A stretch of 64,000 bases of DNA from positions 651,854-715,853 of the forward strand of contig NZ_LAJB01000002.1 of the NCBI RefSeq assembly GCF_000970685.1. Direction: 5' to 3'. The notes under the pieces were generated by a model. That model was not told where the DNA came from and searched no databases. It saw only the letters and a list, made by a program, of their open reading frames with translations. A program made the position numbers and the translations under genes. This DNA comes from Domibacillus indicus. GTDB taxonomy: Bacteria > Bacillota > Bacilli > Bacillales > Domibacillaceae. Below, one piece after another: positions 10,829-22,035 of the stretch; within the stretch, counting starts at the first letter, position 1, and each line of letters begins with the position of its first letter.

Positions 10829-11149
10829 TCAATTTACTTCCTGATCTTTCCGGGGATCAAATAAAGAAGCCAGCTCCTGCTCGGATAACGGCTCCCCCCA
10901 TCCCGGCGTTTTGAAAGCGGCAAGCTGCATAAAATTCATATAATCACTGGGCTTGACTGATAAAATATCGCCGACCAGCCGTGAAAGCGGCCGTTCTTCA
11001 TCGGTTTTTTTCCACTTTTTACTCAGCAAATAACGCCAGAGTGTTGCTGTCTCCGCCGTCTGGTAATCAAGCAGCCTGAATTCTTCCACTTTGCTGACCA
11101 ATGCCGGCAGCAGCTTGTCATAATACATGTCGTATGGATGCTTCCCCAT
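10829..11149 (-). CDS. comN: Post-transcriptional regulator ComN-like
   Basis: 106 residues, soluble. Segments MGKHPYDMYYDKLLPAL and SVKPSDYMNFMQLAAFKTPG fit the post-transcriptional regulator family (B. subtilis ComN/YrzD, which promotes comEA expression through its mRNA and interacts with DivIVA). The position, between secDF and divergent spoVB, is the same as in B. subtilis. RBS AGGGGG precedes the ATG. The function is assigned by family and position. Confidence 0.8.
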   Translation of the reverse strand: MGKHPYDMYYDKLLPALVSKVEEFRLLDYQTAETATLWRYLLSKKWKKTDEERPLSRLVGDILSVKPSDYMNFMQLAAFKTPGWGEPLSEQELASLFDPRKDQEVN

Positions 11150-11245
11150 TCTGAATGCCCCCTGTCATGCTCGTCCATCTTAGCACATATATCTCATTAT
11201 ACAATATTTTCTTTACAATTACTTTCCTAAAAAGGCGGTGGCAGG

Positions 11246-12760
11246 TTGTCATCATTTATAAAAGGAACGATGTGGCTGGCGGGTGCCATTTTCCTTGTTA
11301 AAATTCTTGGCTTTGTTAATCGAATGGTAATTGCCCGCTTAATTGGAGAAGAAGGAGTCGGCCTGTACATGGCCGTTTTCCCGGCATTTATTTTAACGGT
11401 CACAGCTGTTCAGTTCGGGCTGCCCGTCGCGGTCACCCGAAGTGTGGCGGCGGCAGAAAATGACGCGCAGCGAAAGCATATTTTATACACATCCCTTTTT
11501 ATCACTCTTTCGTTAGCTGTTGTTTTAACGCCGCTGCTCTGCTTGTTTGCTCCTTACCTGGCCGAGTCTCTTTTTCATGATAAGCGGGCGGTTCTGCCTC
11601 TTTATGCAATTGCTCCTTCTGTGCCTATTATTGCTGTTTCTTCCATTATCCGTGCTTATTTTCAGGGGAAAATGCATATGAAGCCGGCCGCCATCTCACA
11701 GCTTGTTGAACAGATTGTGCGGATCGGGCTGATTATTGCTACGGGGCGGCTGCTCTTGCCGTATGGCATTGAATATGCGGCAGCTGGAGCAATGGCCGCT
11801 GCTTCAGTCGGAGAGCTTATGTCACTTTTTTACCTTCTCGCCTCCTTTCGCCCGGAGTGGAAAAAAGTCCGCCAGTGGCCTGGAAGGTGGACAAGCCGGG
11901 CTCTTTCCGGAGAAATTGCCGAGACAGCTCTCCCTGCTGTTGGAAGCCGGCTGATCGGCTCGGGAGCCTGGTTTCTTGAACCTATTGTGGTGGTAAAAAG
12001 CCTGGCAATTGCCGGACTGGCATCCAGTGAAGCAATGAAAGAATACGGGGTATTAACCGGCTATGCACTTCCGCTTATGTTTTTGCCCTCTTTTTTAACG
12101 GTGGCTCTTTCCTCTTCACTTGTTCCGGATATAAGCGAGTCATTCAGCAAAAAAAAATTCAGTGCTATTGCATGGCGGGTAAACGAATCAATCCGTTTTT
12201 GCCTGTTTTCCGGCGGATTTGCGGCAGTCGTTCTGTTTTTATTTGCCGAACCTTTAATGCTTGTTATGTATCATATAAAAAAAGGAGCAGATTTAATTCA
12301 GCTTATGGCTCCCTTTTTTCTTTTCTATTACTGTCAGGGACCACTGCAGGCGGTTTTGCAGGCACTGAACTTGTCGCGTGCTGCCATGCTGAACAGCTTT
12401 TATGGAGCAGCAGTCAAGCTTTGCATTATCTTCCTTTTATCCAGCCAGCCGGCGTTCGGCATTCGCGGAACTGCTATTTCGATATCGGCTGGCATCGTGC
12501 TTGTTACCCTTCTTCATACAGCGTCTATGCTTAAATCTGTTCCATTTTCTCTCCAGTACGGACTTTATGCGAAAATTGTTTTGCTGCTTGCTTTCACGTA
12601 TTTGGGCTCCCATGCTTTTCTGCCGTTTCTAATGCATAACACATTTCTTTATCTTGGAGGAGGCATTCTGGGCTGTTTGGCTGTTTATTTGTTCGGTGCG
12701 GCTGTTCTCGGTATTTTCAAAAAAGAAGATATAAACACCCTTCTGTTTTGGCGCACGTAA
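11246..12760 (+). CDS. spoVB: Stage V sporulation protein B, MOP/MATE-like flippase
   Basis: 504 residues with about 14 hydrophobic segments; polysaccharide-export/MOP superfamily. The start MSSFIKGTMWLAGAIFLVK and the NRMVIARLIGEEGVGLYM segment are typical of SpoVB. Needed in the mother cell for spore cortex assembly, probably as a lipid-linked precursor flippase. The start codon is TTG, preceded by AAAGGCGGTGG. It is divergent from comN as in B. subtilis. Confidence 0.93.
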   Translation: MSSFIKGTMWLAGAIFLVKILGFVNRMVIARLIGEEGVGLYMAVFPAFILTVTAVQFGLPVAVTRSVAAAENDAQRKHILYTSLFITLSLAVVLTPLLCLFAPYLAESLFHDKRAVLPLYAIAPSVPIIAVSSIIRAYFQGKMHMKPAAISQLVEQIVRIGLIIATGRLLLPYGIEYAAAGAMAAASVGELMSLFYLLASFRPEWKKVRQWPGRWTSRALSGEIAETALPAVGSRLIGSGAWFLEPIVVVKSLAIAGLASSEAMKEYGVLTGYALPLMFLPSFLTVALSSSLVPDISESFSKKKFSAIAWRVNESIRFCLFSGGFAAVVLFLFAEPLMLVMYHIKKGADLIQLMAPFFLFYYCQGPLQAVLQALNLSRAAMLNSFYGAAVKLCIIFLLSSQPAFGIRGTAISISAGIVLVTLLHTASMLKSVPFSLQYGLYAKIVLLLAFTYLGSHAFLPFLMHNTFLYLGGGILGCLAVYLFGAAVLGIFKKEDINTLLFWRT

Positions 12761-12761
12761 A

Positions 12762-12787
12762 AAAGCCCGGAGAAAAATCCGGGCTTT
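12762..12787 (+). terminator. Intrinsic terminator after spoVB
   Basis: AAAGCCCGGA and TCCGGGCTTT pair around GAAAAA, two bases after the spoVB stop. Confidence 0.88.
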
Positions 12788-12857
12788 CAGTGCTTCATGC
12801 AGAAGAATACTTATGGCTTTGAAAACTATTCCACTTTTCGTCCGCCAGCGGGCGTTG

Positions 12858-12888
12858 AAAAACAGGTGTTTTCATACAGCCTGGTTTT
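12858..12888 (-). terminator. Possible terminator after yajC
   Basis: On the minus strand AAACCAGG and CCTGTTTTT can pair over a 13-nt loop with one bulge, directly after the yajC stop and ahead of a T-run. The stem is short. Confidence 0.4.
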
Positions 12889-12890
12889 CC

Positions 12891-13160
12891 TTACTTGGCA
12901 CTTTTGTCAACTACATCACGTATTGCTGAACGGTCAAATGTCAAACGTGTACCATCTCCAACAACGACCGTGATAGTTGTTTCATCAGATGATTCGATCA
13001 TCCCATGCAGTCCGCCGATCGTGACAATTTTATCACCTTTTTGCAAATTGTTTTGCATTTCCATTACCTGCCGCTGACGCTTGCGCTGCGGGCGAATTAA
13101 CAGAAAATAAAACAGCGCAAACATAACGATTAATGGGAGAAATTGTGCTAAAGCTTCCAT
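12891..13160 (-). CDS. yajC: Preprotein translocase subunit YajC
   Basis: 89 residues: one N-terminal membrane helix (LPLIVMFALFYFLLI) followed by IRPQRKRQRQ and a small cytoplasmic domain with the family motif GDKIVTIGGLHG. YajC associates with SecDF. It ends the queA-tgt-yajC gene string, as in B. subtilis (yrbF). Confidence 0.95.
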   Translation of the reverse strand: MEALAQFLPLIVMFALFYFLLIRPQRKRQRQVMEMQNNLQKGDKIVTIGGLHGMIESSDETTITVVVGDGTRLTFDRSAIRDVVDKSAK

Positions 13161-13196
13161 TCGTCTTTTTCACTCCTTTCCAAAAACAGAACAACG

Positions 13197-15381
<2,185 letters not shown>

Positions 15382-15397
15382 TCATTACACCTCTAAT

Positions 15398-15604
15398 TTA
15401 TCTCCATTTTCCAATTACATAAAAAATAAGCGACAGCACAATGCTTGCCACAATGGATGTTACAATTGGAAAATAAAAAGTTGCATTTTCCCTTTTAATG
15501 ACAATATCACCCGGCAGCCGGCCGAGCTTTGTAAATTGCAGCAGCACGCCAAGGACAAACAGGACAGCACCAGCCAGCATTAACAGTCTGCCCAGTCCTG
15601 TCAT
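15398..15604 (-). CDS. DUF2905 small membrane protein
   Basis: 68 residues with two membrane helices (about 5-25 and 43-63) around the conserved [21 protein letters not shown], the DUF2905 signature. Its start overlaps the ruvB stop by four bases, so it is translationally coupled. The B. subtilis gene at this place is of the same family. No function is known to me. Confidence 0.9.
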   Translation of the reverse strand: MTGLGRLLMLAGAVLFVLGVLLQFTKLGRLPGDIVIKRENATFYFPIVTSIVASIVLSLIFYVIGKWR

Positions 15605-16605
15605 AAAGGCGGCACCTCCATGTGAAAATGTTCATATGCGGCAGGCAGTGCGGTTCTTCCCCGCGGCGTTCGCTGTAAAAAACCAATTTGCAGCAAATAC
15701 GGCTCATACACATCCTCAATCGTTGCTGATTCTTCACCGATACTGGCCGCCAGTGTATCCAGGCCGACCGGTCCGCCTTTAAAACGCCCTAAAATCGTTG
15801 TTAATAATTTATGGTCAATGTGATCAAGACCAAGACGGTCCACCTGCAAAAGCTCAAGTGCCTCATTTGCTTTCTCCAGAGTGATATGCCCTTCCCCGCG
15901 AACCTCCGCATAATCGCGCACCCGCTTTAATAACCGGTTGGCAATACGAGGTGTTCCACGCGAGCGCCTTGCCAGCTCTTCGGCGCCAGCCTTATCAATT
16001 GCCGTTCCGAATATGTCTGCTGTCCGCATTACCACTTCTTTCAGCTGATCTGACGTATAGTATTCCAGGCGGGAATGAACGCCAAAACGATCACGAAGCG
16101 GCGCAGACAGCGCTCCAGCCCGGGTTGTAGCGCCAATCAGTGTAAACGGCGGCAAATCAAGCCGGACAGATCTCGCTTCCGGCCCTTTTCCAATGACAAT
16201 ATCCAGGCAAAAATCTTCCATCGCCGGATACAGCACTTCTTCAATGGAACGCGGCAGACGGTGAATTTCATCTATAAATAGAACATCACCAGGCGCAAGC
16301 GCCGTTAAAACGGCCGCTAAATCACCCGGCCGTTCAATAGCCGGTCCGGAAGTCGTCCGGAAGCCGGCACCCATTTCATTGGCAATGACAGCAGCCATCG
16401 TTGTTTTCCCAAGACCCGGCGGTCCGTATAACAGCACATGGTCTAATGTTTCCTCCCGCTTTAATGCCGCTTCAATAAATATAGACAAGTTCTGTTTTAC
16501 CTGGTCTTGTCCGATATATTGGCTTAACGTCTGCGGACGGAGCGACTGTTCTTCAAACCGTTCTTCCGCTCCGGCTCCGCCTGATAGAACACGTTGATCC
16601 TCCAA
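15601..16605 (-). CDS. ruvB: Holliday junction helicase subunit RuvB
   Basis: AAA+ motor that drives branch migration with RuvA. 334 residues: Walker [12 protein letters not shown], Walker [12 protein letters not shown], sensor 1 [10 protein letters not shown], arginine finger region PLRDRFG, and a C-terminal winged helix ([11 protein letters not shown]). The start codon is TTG, preceded by AAGGAGGGA at ideal distance. ruvA is immediately upstream. Confidence 0.97.
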   Translation of the reverse strand: MEDQRVLSGGAGAEERFEEQSLRPQTLSQYIGQDQVKQNLSIFIEAALKREETLDHVLLYGPPGLGKTTMAAVIANEMGAGFRTTSGPAIERPGDLAAVLTALAPGDVLFIDEIHRLPRSIEEVLYPAMEDFCLDIVIGKGPEARSVRLDLPPFTLIGATTRAGALSAPLRDRFGVHSRLEYYTSDQLKEVVMRTADIFGTAIDKAGAEELARRSRGTPRIANRLLKRVRDYAEVRGEGHITLEKANEALELLQVDRLGLDHIDHKLLTTILGRFKGGPVGLDTLAASIGEESATIEDVYEPYLLQIGFLQRTPRGRTALPAAYEHFHMEVPPL

Positions 16606-16620
16606 GACAGTCCCTCCTTG

Positions 16621-17232
16621 TTATCCGAGCAGCAGCTGCAGCCCTTTCCGAATATATTCATCGGTCGACATGGCCTCTTCTTTCTCCAGCTTCCCGGATA
16701 TGCGTTTAATCTCACGGGCCGAATAGCCGAGTGCTTCGAGCGCGAGCAAAGCTTCAGCGAGCGCTTCATTATCCACTGGTTCCGTTTCTGCCTGTTCTTG
16801 AACAAATAAGCCTGTTAAGGAATCAGATACAACATGATCAAGCTTTCCTTTTAAATCCAGAATCATCTGCCGGGCTGTTTTTTTACCGATGCCCGGAAAC
16901 TTAATTAAGTATGGCTCATCTTCACGCTCAATTGCGTTCACAACATGTGAAGGTGTTCCAGATGCAAGAACCGCCAGCGCTCCTTTTGGCCCGATGCCCG
17001 ATACGCTGATCAACTTTTCAAAAAGCCGCTTTTCTTCAGCTGTTGCAAAGCCAAAAAGCAGGTGAGCATCCTCACGAATATGCTGGTATAAATAAACCTG
17101 CTGTTCTTTTTGCTCATGTTTTGAAAAAGCAAACGGATTTGGCGTTAAAATCCGATAGCCGATGCCGCTGTTTTCAACGACAATATACTCCGGCCCAATA
17201 AATGAAATAATTCCTTTAATATACTCGTACAA
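16621..17232 (-). CDS. ruvA: Holliday junction helicase subunit RuvA
   Basis: Binds four-way junctions and recruits RuvB. 203 residues: N-terminal OB fold (MYEYIKGIISFIGPEYIVVE), two helix-hairpin-helix motifs (LISVSGIGPKGALAVL and LIKFPGIGKKTARQMIL) and the C-terminal RuvB-binding domain. It starts at TTG, eight bases after AAAGGAG. A TACAAT -10-like box lies 30-40 bp upstream. Confidence 0.97.
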   Translation of the reverse strand: MYEYIKGIISFIGPEYIVVENSGIGYRILTPNPFAFSKHEQKEQQVYLYQHIREDAHLLFGFATAEEKRLFEKLISVSGIGPKGALAVLASGTPSHVVNAIEREDEPYLIKFPGIGKKTARQMILDLKGKLDHVVSDSLTGLFVQEQAETEPVDNEALAEALLALEALGYSAREIKRISGKLEKEEAMSTDEYIRKGLQLLLG

Positions 17233-17314
17233 ATTTTTGTCTCCTTTAAAAACGCTTTGTTCATTGTATCATATCATAATGAAGCGCAAAAAGAAACGTT
17301 TGTTCCCTGAATAT

Positions 17315-18121
17315 TCAGTTCTCTTTGAAAAACTCATTAACGGCTACAACCAGCGCCCCCATCCGCTCATGGTCCGGGGCAATCACCCGGCTGACCCCGT
17401 ATTCGTTTAACGTGCCAGTCGTCACTCTGCCGACGGAACCGGCTGCTGCCCGCTCATTAAATGCTTCAGCCAGTTCTTCAGCCAGCCCCTGTTTTACTGC
17501 TTCCTGAAACAGCACGCGCACCTGCGGAGTTGCTGTAAACAATACGGCATCCATATCTCCAGCGATAACTTCTTTTACAAGCTGTGTAACTGTTTGCGGC
17601 TGCGGTACAGTTGTTTTATACGGCAAAATATAAGTCATTTTTGCTCCCTTGGCTGCAAATCCCTGTTCCAATGCCGGTGCTGGTTCGCCGTGCAGCTGCA
17701 GGAAAACACGGCATTCCTGCAAATCTACTTCTTCTATTGCCTGCAGCAGCCCCGCATTGGTGCCGTCGCTGTCTTCTGCCGCTGGTTTTAAGCCGTGTTT
17801 CTTTAATTCTTGCACGGTTTTATAACCCCGGGCTGCAATTTGGGAAGCCGCAACAGCTTTGTAAAACGGTTCGGCAAGCCCCAGTTCAGCGGCAGCCTCA
17901 AAAACGGCAGATGTGCCAATTCCGGTTGTAAAGACGCTCCAGTCTGTTCCGTTCTCAATCACTTCATCAACCGATGCTTTCATGTTCTCCGCTGTGCATT
18001 TAATGGTTTCCTGAAGAGGCCGCTCCAATGCTGTGCCTCCTTTTTTCTGTACCATCATACTCATTTCCGCCATTTTGCGCGAACCGGTAATGGCGACTCG
18101 TTTCCCATGCAAGTTTCCCAT
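17315..18121 (-). CDS. Uroporphyrinogen-III synthase-like protein (stand-alone)
   Basis: 268 residues of the HemD fold: LHGKRVAITGSRKMAEMS at the N terminus, VFTTGIGTSAVFEAA, AVAASQIAARGYKTVQEL, DAVLFTATPQVRVLF and a C-terminal APDHERMGALVVAV. The last motif resembles the HemD-like domains found fused to response regulators in actinobacteria more than classical Bacillus HemD. Since spoVID at the right edge suggests that the hem operon lies nearby outside the window, this is probably a second, non-essential paralogue. It sits where B. subtilis has bofC. Enzyme activity is not certain. Confidence 0.7.
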   Translation of the reverse strand: MGNLHGKRVAITGSRKMAEMSMMVQKKGGTALERPLQETIKCTAENMKASVDEVIENGTDWSVFTTGIGTSAVFEAAAELGLAEPFYKAVAASQIAARGYKTVQELKKHGLKPAAEDSDGTNAGLLQAIEEVDLQECRVFLQLHGEPAPALEQGFAAKGAKMTYILPYKTTVPQPQTVTQLVKEVIAGDMDAVLFTATPQVRVLFQEAVKQGLAEELAEAFNERAAAGSVGRVTTGTLNEYGVSRVIAPDHERMGALVVAVNEFFKEN

Positions 18122-18212
18122 TTACTTTCCCCGTTTCCCTTTTCTTTTAATACTATCCCTTTCAGTTTCTTTTTTCCATAGAAAAGTCCAGGGCTTATAT
18201 ATCGTTAAATAA

Positions 18213-18247
18213 AAAAAGACGGCTCAACATTTGTTGAACCGCCGTTT
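18213..18247 (-). terminator. Intrinsic terminator of the fru operon
   Basis: On the minus strand, ACGGCGGTTCAACA and TGTTGAGCCGTC pair and are followed by a T-run, right after fruA. Confidence 0.9.
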
Positions 18248-18253
18248 ATGATT

Positions 18254-20131
18254 TTATTTAACCGGCTTTTTCAAAACGGCAAGCAGAAGTGCTGTTACTG
18301 CTGCACCGATTAAAACCGCTAAAAGGTATAAAAGCGCGCTGCCCTGGACAACAGGGAAAACGAAAATTCCGCCGTGTGGAGCAGGAAGCTTAACCCCAAA
18401 GATCATTGTAAGCGCACCGGCTACTGCTGAACCGGCTACTGCCGCTGGAATCACACGAGCCGGATCTTTTGCTGCAAATGGAATCGCTCCTTCGGTAATA
18501 AAGGACAGACCCATAATATAGTTTGTTTTACCTGCATCGCGTTCCTGTGCAGTAAAACGATTTTTAAAGAATGTTGTTGCAAGCGCAATGCCAAGCGGCG
18601 GAACCATACCGCCGGCCATAACAGCCGCATGCGGGCCAAAGTTGCCGGCATCAATCATAGCAATACCGAAAGTAAACGCTGCTTTGTTAATAGGACCACC
18701 CATATCAACGGCCATCATACCGCCAAGAATAATTCCTAACAGCACAAGGTTGCTTGTCCCCATACCGCCAAGAACATCAACAAGCCATTTGTTTAAAGCA
18801 CCAACCGGGCCGTTTATTACATAAACCATCACAAGGCCGGTAATTAAAATACCGAATAACGGATACAGAAGAACCGGTTTAATTCCATCAAGTGCCTGTG
18901 GAAGGCCGGCAAACAGCTTTTTCAATCCAACTACAATATAACCAGCAAGGAAACCGGCAATTAAACCGCCAAGAAAGCCAGCATTAGCATTTGCCGCGAG
19001 AAGACCGCCGACTAAACCAGGAGCAAGACCGGGACGATCCGCAATACTCATTGCAATAAACCCGGCAAGAACCGGAATCATTAAAGCAAAAGCAGAGCCG
19101 CCGCCAATATCATTCAACGCTTTAGCAAATGCATTATAGGACGGGTCCTCGGGATTTACGGCATCGATACCGAAGAAGAACGAAATCGCGATCAAAATAC
19201 CGCCGCCGACTACAAGTGGGAGCATCGCGGATACACCGCTCATTAAATGCTTGTAAAATGCGCTGCCGGCAGAAGTCCCTTCATTAGACGAAGAGGAAGA
19301 GGCGGACCCGCCTCCGCCCTGGAATACGGGAGCATCCTGTTTGACCGCACGATCAAGCAGTCCATCCGGATTGCGGATTCCCTGTGCGACCGGCACTTGA
19401 ATAACGTGCTTGCCTTTGAAGCGCTCCATTTCAACCTGCTTGTCGGCTGCAACGATAATCGCTGCTGCACTGGCAATTTCGTCTGCTGTAAGAGCATTTT
19501 TCACGCCGCTTGATCCGTTTGTTTCTACCTTAAAGTTAAGGCCTTTTTCCTTTGCTTTTGCTTTAAGTGCGTCTGCTGCCATATACGTATGTGCAATCCC
19601 CGTTGGGCAGGCTGTTACCGCAAGAACGAGCGGCGCATCCGTCTCAGCAGGAGCTGCTGTTTCTTCTTTTTCCTCGGCATTTTCGCGCAGGTCAAACGCC
19701 TGGATTATTTCATCTTCGTTTTTCGCATTCAGCAGTTCATCCCGGAAGCCAGGATCCATTAAAAAGCCGGATAAGCTTGAAAGTGTTTCTAAATGCGCTT
19801 CGTTGGCGCCATCAGGAGCCGCGATCATGAAGAACAGCGTAGACGGCTGGCCATCCAATGATTCGTAATCAATTCCATTTTTTGCCCGGCCAAATGCGAC
19901 AGCCGGTGTTTTTACCGCGGCTGTTTTCGCATGCGGGATAGCAATTCCTTCACCGACACCTGTTGTGCTTTGTGCCTCACGGGCTAAAATCGCTTCTTTA
20001 TAGGCAGCACGGTCGTTTAAACGGCCGGCTTGATCCAGCTTTGCAACCAACTCATCGATAACAGACGCTTTATCCGTTGCAGACAAATCCATAATAACAG
20101 TGTCTTTTTTCAGCAAGTCTGTAATTTTCAT
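18254..20131 (-). CDS. fruA: Fructose PTS permease EIIABC
   Basis: Imports and phosphorylates fructose to fructose-1-phosphate. 625 residues in order: EIIA domain with phosphorylated His at about residue 67 (GIAIPHAKT), EIIB fructose domain with Cys at about 175 (AVTACPTGIAHTYMAAD), and the membrane EIIC domain from about residue 315. ATG 20131 (MKITDLLKKD) follows AGGAGGGG; codons further upstream in frame overlap fruK and are not used. It lies two bases after fruK. Confidence 0.96.
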   Translation of the reverse strand: MKITDLLKKDTVIMDLSATDKASVIDELVAKLDQAGRLNDRAAYKEAILAREAQSTTGVGEGIAIPHAKTAAVKTPAVAFGRAKNGIDYESLDGQPSTLFFMIAAPDGANEAHLETLSSLSGFLMDPGFRDELLNAKNEDEIIQAFDLRENAEEKEETAAPAETDAPLVLAVTACPTGIAHTYMAADALKAKAKEKGLNFKVETNGSSGVKNALTADEIASAAAIIVAADKQVEMERFKGKHVIQVPVAQGIRNPDGLLDRAVKQDAPVFQGGGGSASSSSSNEGTSAGSAFYKHLMSGVSAMLPLVVGGGILIAISFFFGIDAVNPEDPSYNAFAKALNDIGGGSAFALMIPVLAGFIAMSIADRPGLAPGLVGGLLAANANAGFLGGLIAGFLAGYIVVGLKKLFAGLPQALDGIKPVLLYPLFGILITGLVMVYVINGPVGALNKWLVDVLGGMGTSNLVLLGIILGGMMAVDMGGPINKAAFTFGIAMIDAGNFGPHAAVMAGGMVPPLGIALATTFFKNRFTAQERDAGKTNYIMGLSFITEGAIPFAAKDPARVIPAAVAGSAVAGALTMIFGVKLPAPHGGIFVFPVVQGSALLYLLAVLIGAAVTALLLAVLKKPVK

Positions 20132-20133
20132 CC

Positions 20134-21057
20134 TTACCCCTCCTGCTTTGCTTTTGCAATTGTTACGCGGCTGTACACATCTTCTACTTCTGCTTTTGTG
20201 CACAGATCATCTGAAAACGCAGTGGCACTTCCTGCTGCAACTGCCCAATGGAACGCTTCATGAGGCTTTAGGCCGGCGTCTATTTTCGCCATAAAGGCGG
20301 CTACCATTGAATCACCGGAGCCAACTGTATTTTTGACTGTTCCTTTTGGAGGTGAAGCAAAATAAGCTCCCGCTTCGTTTACCAGCACGGCTCCTTCACC
20401 GCCCATCGAAACAATCACATTTTCAGCGCCTTCATCAACCAATTTTTTCGCGATAGAAGCCGCCTGCTCTTTTGATGTTACTTCTGTGTCGAATAATTCA
20501 CCAAGCTCATGATGGTTTGGTTTAACAAAAAACGGTTTATACGGCAGCAATGCTTTCAGCGCAGCACCGCTCGTATCCACGACAACCCGCGCTCCTTTTT
20601 TCCGCGCTGCGTCAATCAGTGTACCTGCGTAGTCTGCCGGCAATGAGGCTGGAACACTGCCGCCAATATGCAGCCAGTCCCGCTCAGTCAGCCCGCTTAT
20701 CAGCTGCACAAGACGGCTTGCATCCTCTTCTGTGACAGCCGGAGCAGGGCCGTTGATTTCTGTTTCTGTGTCTGATTTTAATTTCACGTTAATCCGGGTC
20801 ACACCCTGTACTGTTGTGAAACGATGAAACACACCTTCCCGGTCCAGTTCATTTTTAATAAACTCTCCCGTAAATCCGCCTGCAAAACCGATTGCACACG
20901 TATCGCTGCCAAGGCGTTTTAATACCCTGGAAACGTTGATTCCTTTTCCGCCTGCATACATATCGGCGCTTTCGGAACGATTCAATCCTCCTGCCTCGAA
21001 CTCATTTACCCGTATCACATAATCAACAGCGGGATTTAATGTGCATGTGTAAATCAT
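20134..21057 (-). CDS. fruK: 1-phosphofructokinase
   Basis: Ribokinase/PfkB-family kinase that converts fructose-1-phosphate to fructose-1,6-bisphosphate. 307 residues: MIYTCTLNPAVDYVI start, AGGKGINVSRVLKRLG and the catalytic GTVKNTVGSGDSMVA. It overlaps fruR by four bases and is followed by fruA two bases later. Confidence 0.96.
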   Translation of the reverse strand: MIYTCTLNPAVDYVIRVNEFEAGGLNRSESADMYAGGKGINVSRVLKRLGSDTCAIGFAGGFTGEFIKNELDREGVFHRFTTVQGVTRINVKLKSDTETEINGPAPAVTEEDASRLVQLISGLTERDWLHIGGSVPASLPADYAGTLIDAARKKGARVVVDTSGAALKALLPYKPFFVKPNHHELGELFDTEVTSKEQAASIAKKLVDEGAENVIVSMGGEGAVLVNEAGAYFASPPKGTVKNTVGSGDSMVAAFMAKIDAGLKPHEAFHWAVAAGSATAFSDDLCTKAEVEDVYSRVTIAKAKQEG

Positions 21058-21806
21058 GATAGTGCCTCCTTGATGTCCGTCACTTTCTCAAACATCCGTC
21101 TTGTTTTCTCCGGTATTTTGCCCGTAATAATAACTGCCTCGTCAAGATCAGCAATATGAGCAAAGGTGCTCTCCTGAAATTTGGATGCATCAGATAAAAT
21201 AAACGGCTGCTGAGCACGATTGATTGCTTCTGTTTTTACAGCTGCTTCCTCGGGATCTGGGGTTGTATACCCCGCTTTTAAATGAATTCCATTTACACCA
21301 AGAAACGCTTTATCAAACCAATATTGCTGAAGGCCATGTACCGCTCCTGTTCCGGTTAGAGCTTCCGTGGACTTTTTTAACCGCCCCCCGGTGCTGTACG
21401 CTTCAATTCCTTGTTCAGCTAAAAGCCGCAAATGATCAAAACCACTCGTTACAGCAACAATATTTTTCGCTTGAATGTATGGAATAAGAGCAAGTGTTGT
21501 TGTTCCCGCATCAATAAATATACAGTCATTGTCTTCGATGAGAGAAGCAGCCAGCCTGCCTGCTGCACGCTTTTCTTCTGAGAAACGATTACTTTTTTCA
21601 CCCATTGTTGGTTCAATACGTTTCCTCGATACTTTTGCAGCGCCGCCATGAACCCGCCTCAGCAGACCTGCTGCTTCTAGATCCGTCAAATCGCGGCGGA
21701 TAGTCGATTCTGATGCTCCTGTTGCTCCTGTCAGCTCCTGAATTTTCACCACTTCTTTTTCTTTTAACAAGTTTAAAATCATGGCATGGCGTTCTTCTGT
21801 CAGCAC
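21054..21806 (-). CDS. fruR: Fructose operon repressor, DeoR family
   Basis: About 250 residues: N-terminal DeoR helix-turn-helix (ATGASESTIRRDLTDLEA, LLRRVHGGA) and a C-terminal sugar-phosphate sensor (DEOR-C, DAGTTTLAL). It probably represses its own operon until fructose-1-phosphate appears. The GTG at 21806 (M-LTEERHAMIL) is preferred: it matches FruR N termini and lies nine bases from GGGAGGG, whereas the ATG three codons upstream is too close to that RBS. Confidence 0.94.
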   Translation of the reverse strand: MLTEERHAMILNLLKEKEVVKIQELTGATGASESTIRRDLTDLEAAGLLRRVHGGAAKVSRKRIEPTMGEKSNRFSEEKRAAGRLAASLIEDNDCIFIDAGTTTLALIPYIQAKNIVAVTSGFDHLRLLAEQGIEAYSTGGRLKKSTEALTGTGAVHGLQQYWFDKAFLGVNGIHLKAGYTTPDPEEAAVKTEAINRAQQPFILSDASKFQESTFAHIADLDEAVIITGKIPEKTRRMFEKVTDIKEALS

Positions 21807-21838
21807 TGGCTGCATCCCTCCCTTCTCTTAATACTTCC

Positions 21839-21867
21839 ATTATACAACCGCTTTCACACAAAAACAA
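21839..21867 (-). promoter_or_regulatory. Promoter of fruRKA with overlapping cre-like site
   Basis: On the minus strand TTGTTT, 17 nt, TATAAT. Across the spacer and -10 lies TGAAAGCGGTTGTA (revcomp 21843-21856), which fits the CcpA cre consensus TGWAARCGYTWNCW at 12 of 14 places. This predicts carbon catabolite repression in addition to FruR control. Confidence 0.7.
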
Positions 21868-22004
21868 TCATCTTCAATCAATATACACCAAAAACATTCA
21901 ATAAATCAATCAAATGTAATCATTCCGTCACATACCCTCCTATTTTTGATCATTCCGCATAAAAAATATGTATATATATAAGCTGGCCAATTTGTACAAA
22001 ATAA

Positions 22005-22032
22005 AAAAGACGTGCAAAAACGCACGTCTTTT
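22005..22032 (-). terminator. Intrinsic terminator after safA
   Basis: AAAAGACGTGC and GCACGTCTTTT pair around a short loop and are followed by a T-run on the minus strand. Confidence 0.9.
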
Positions 22033-22035
22033 CGC

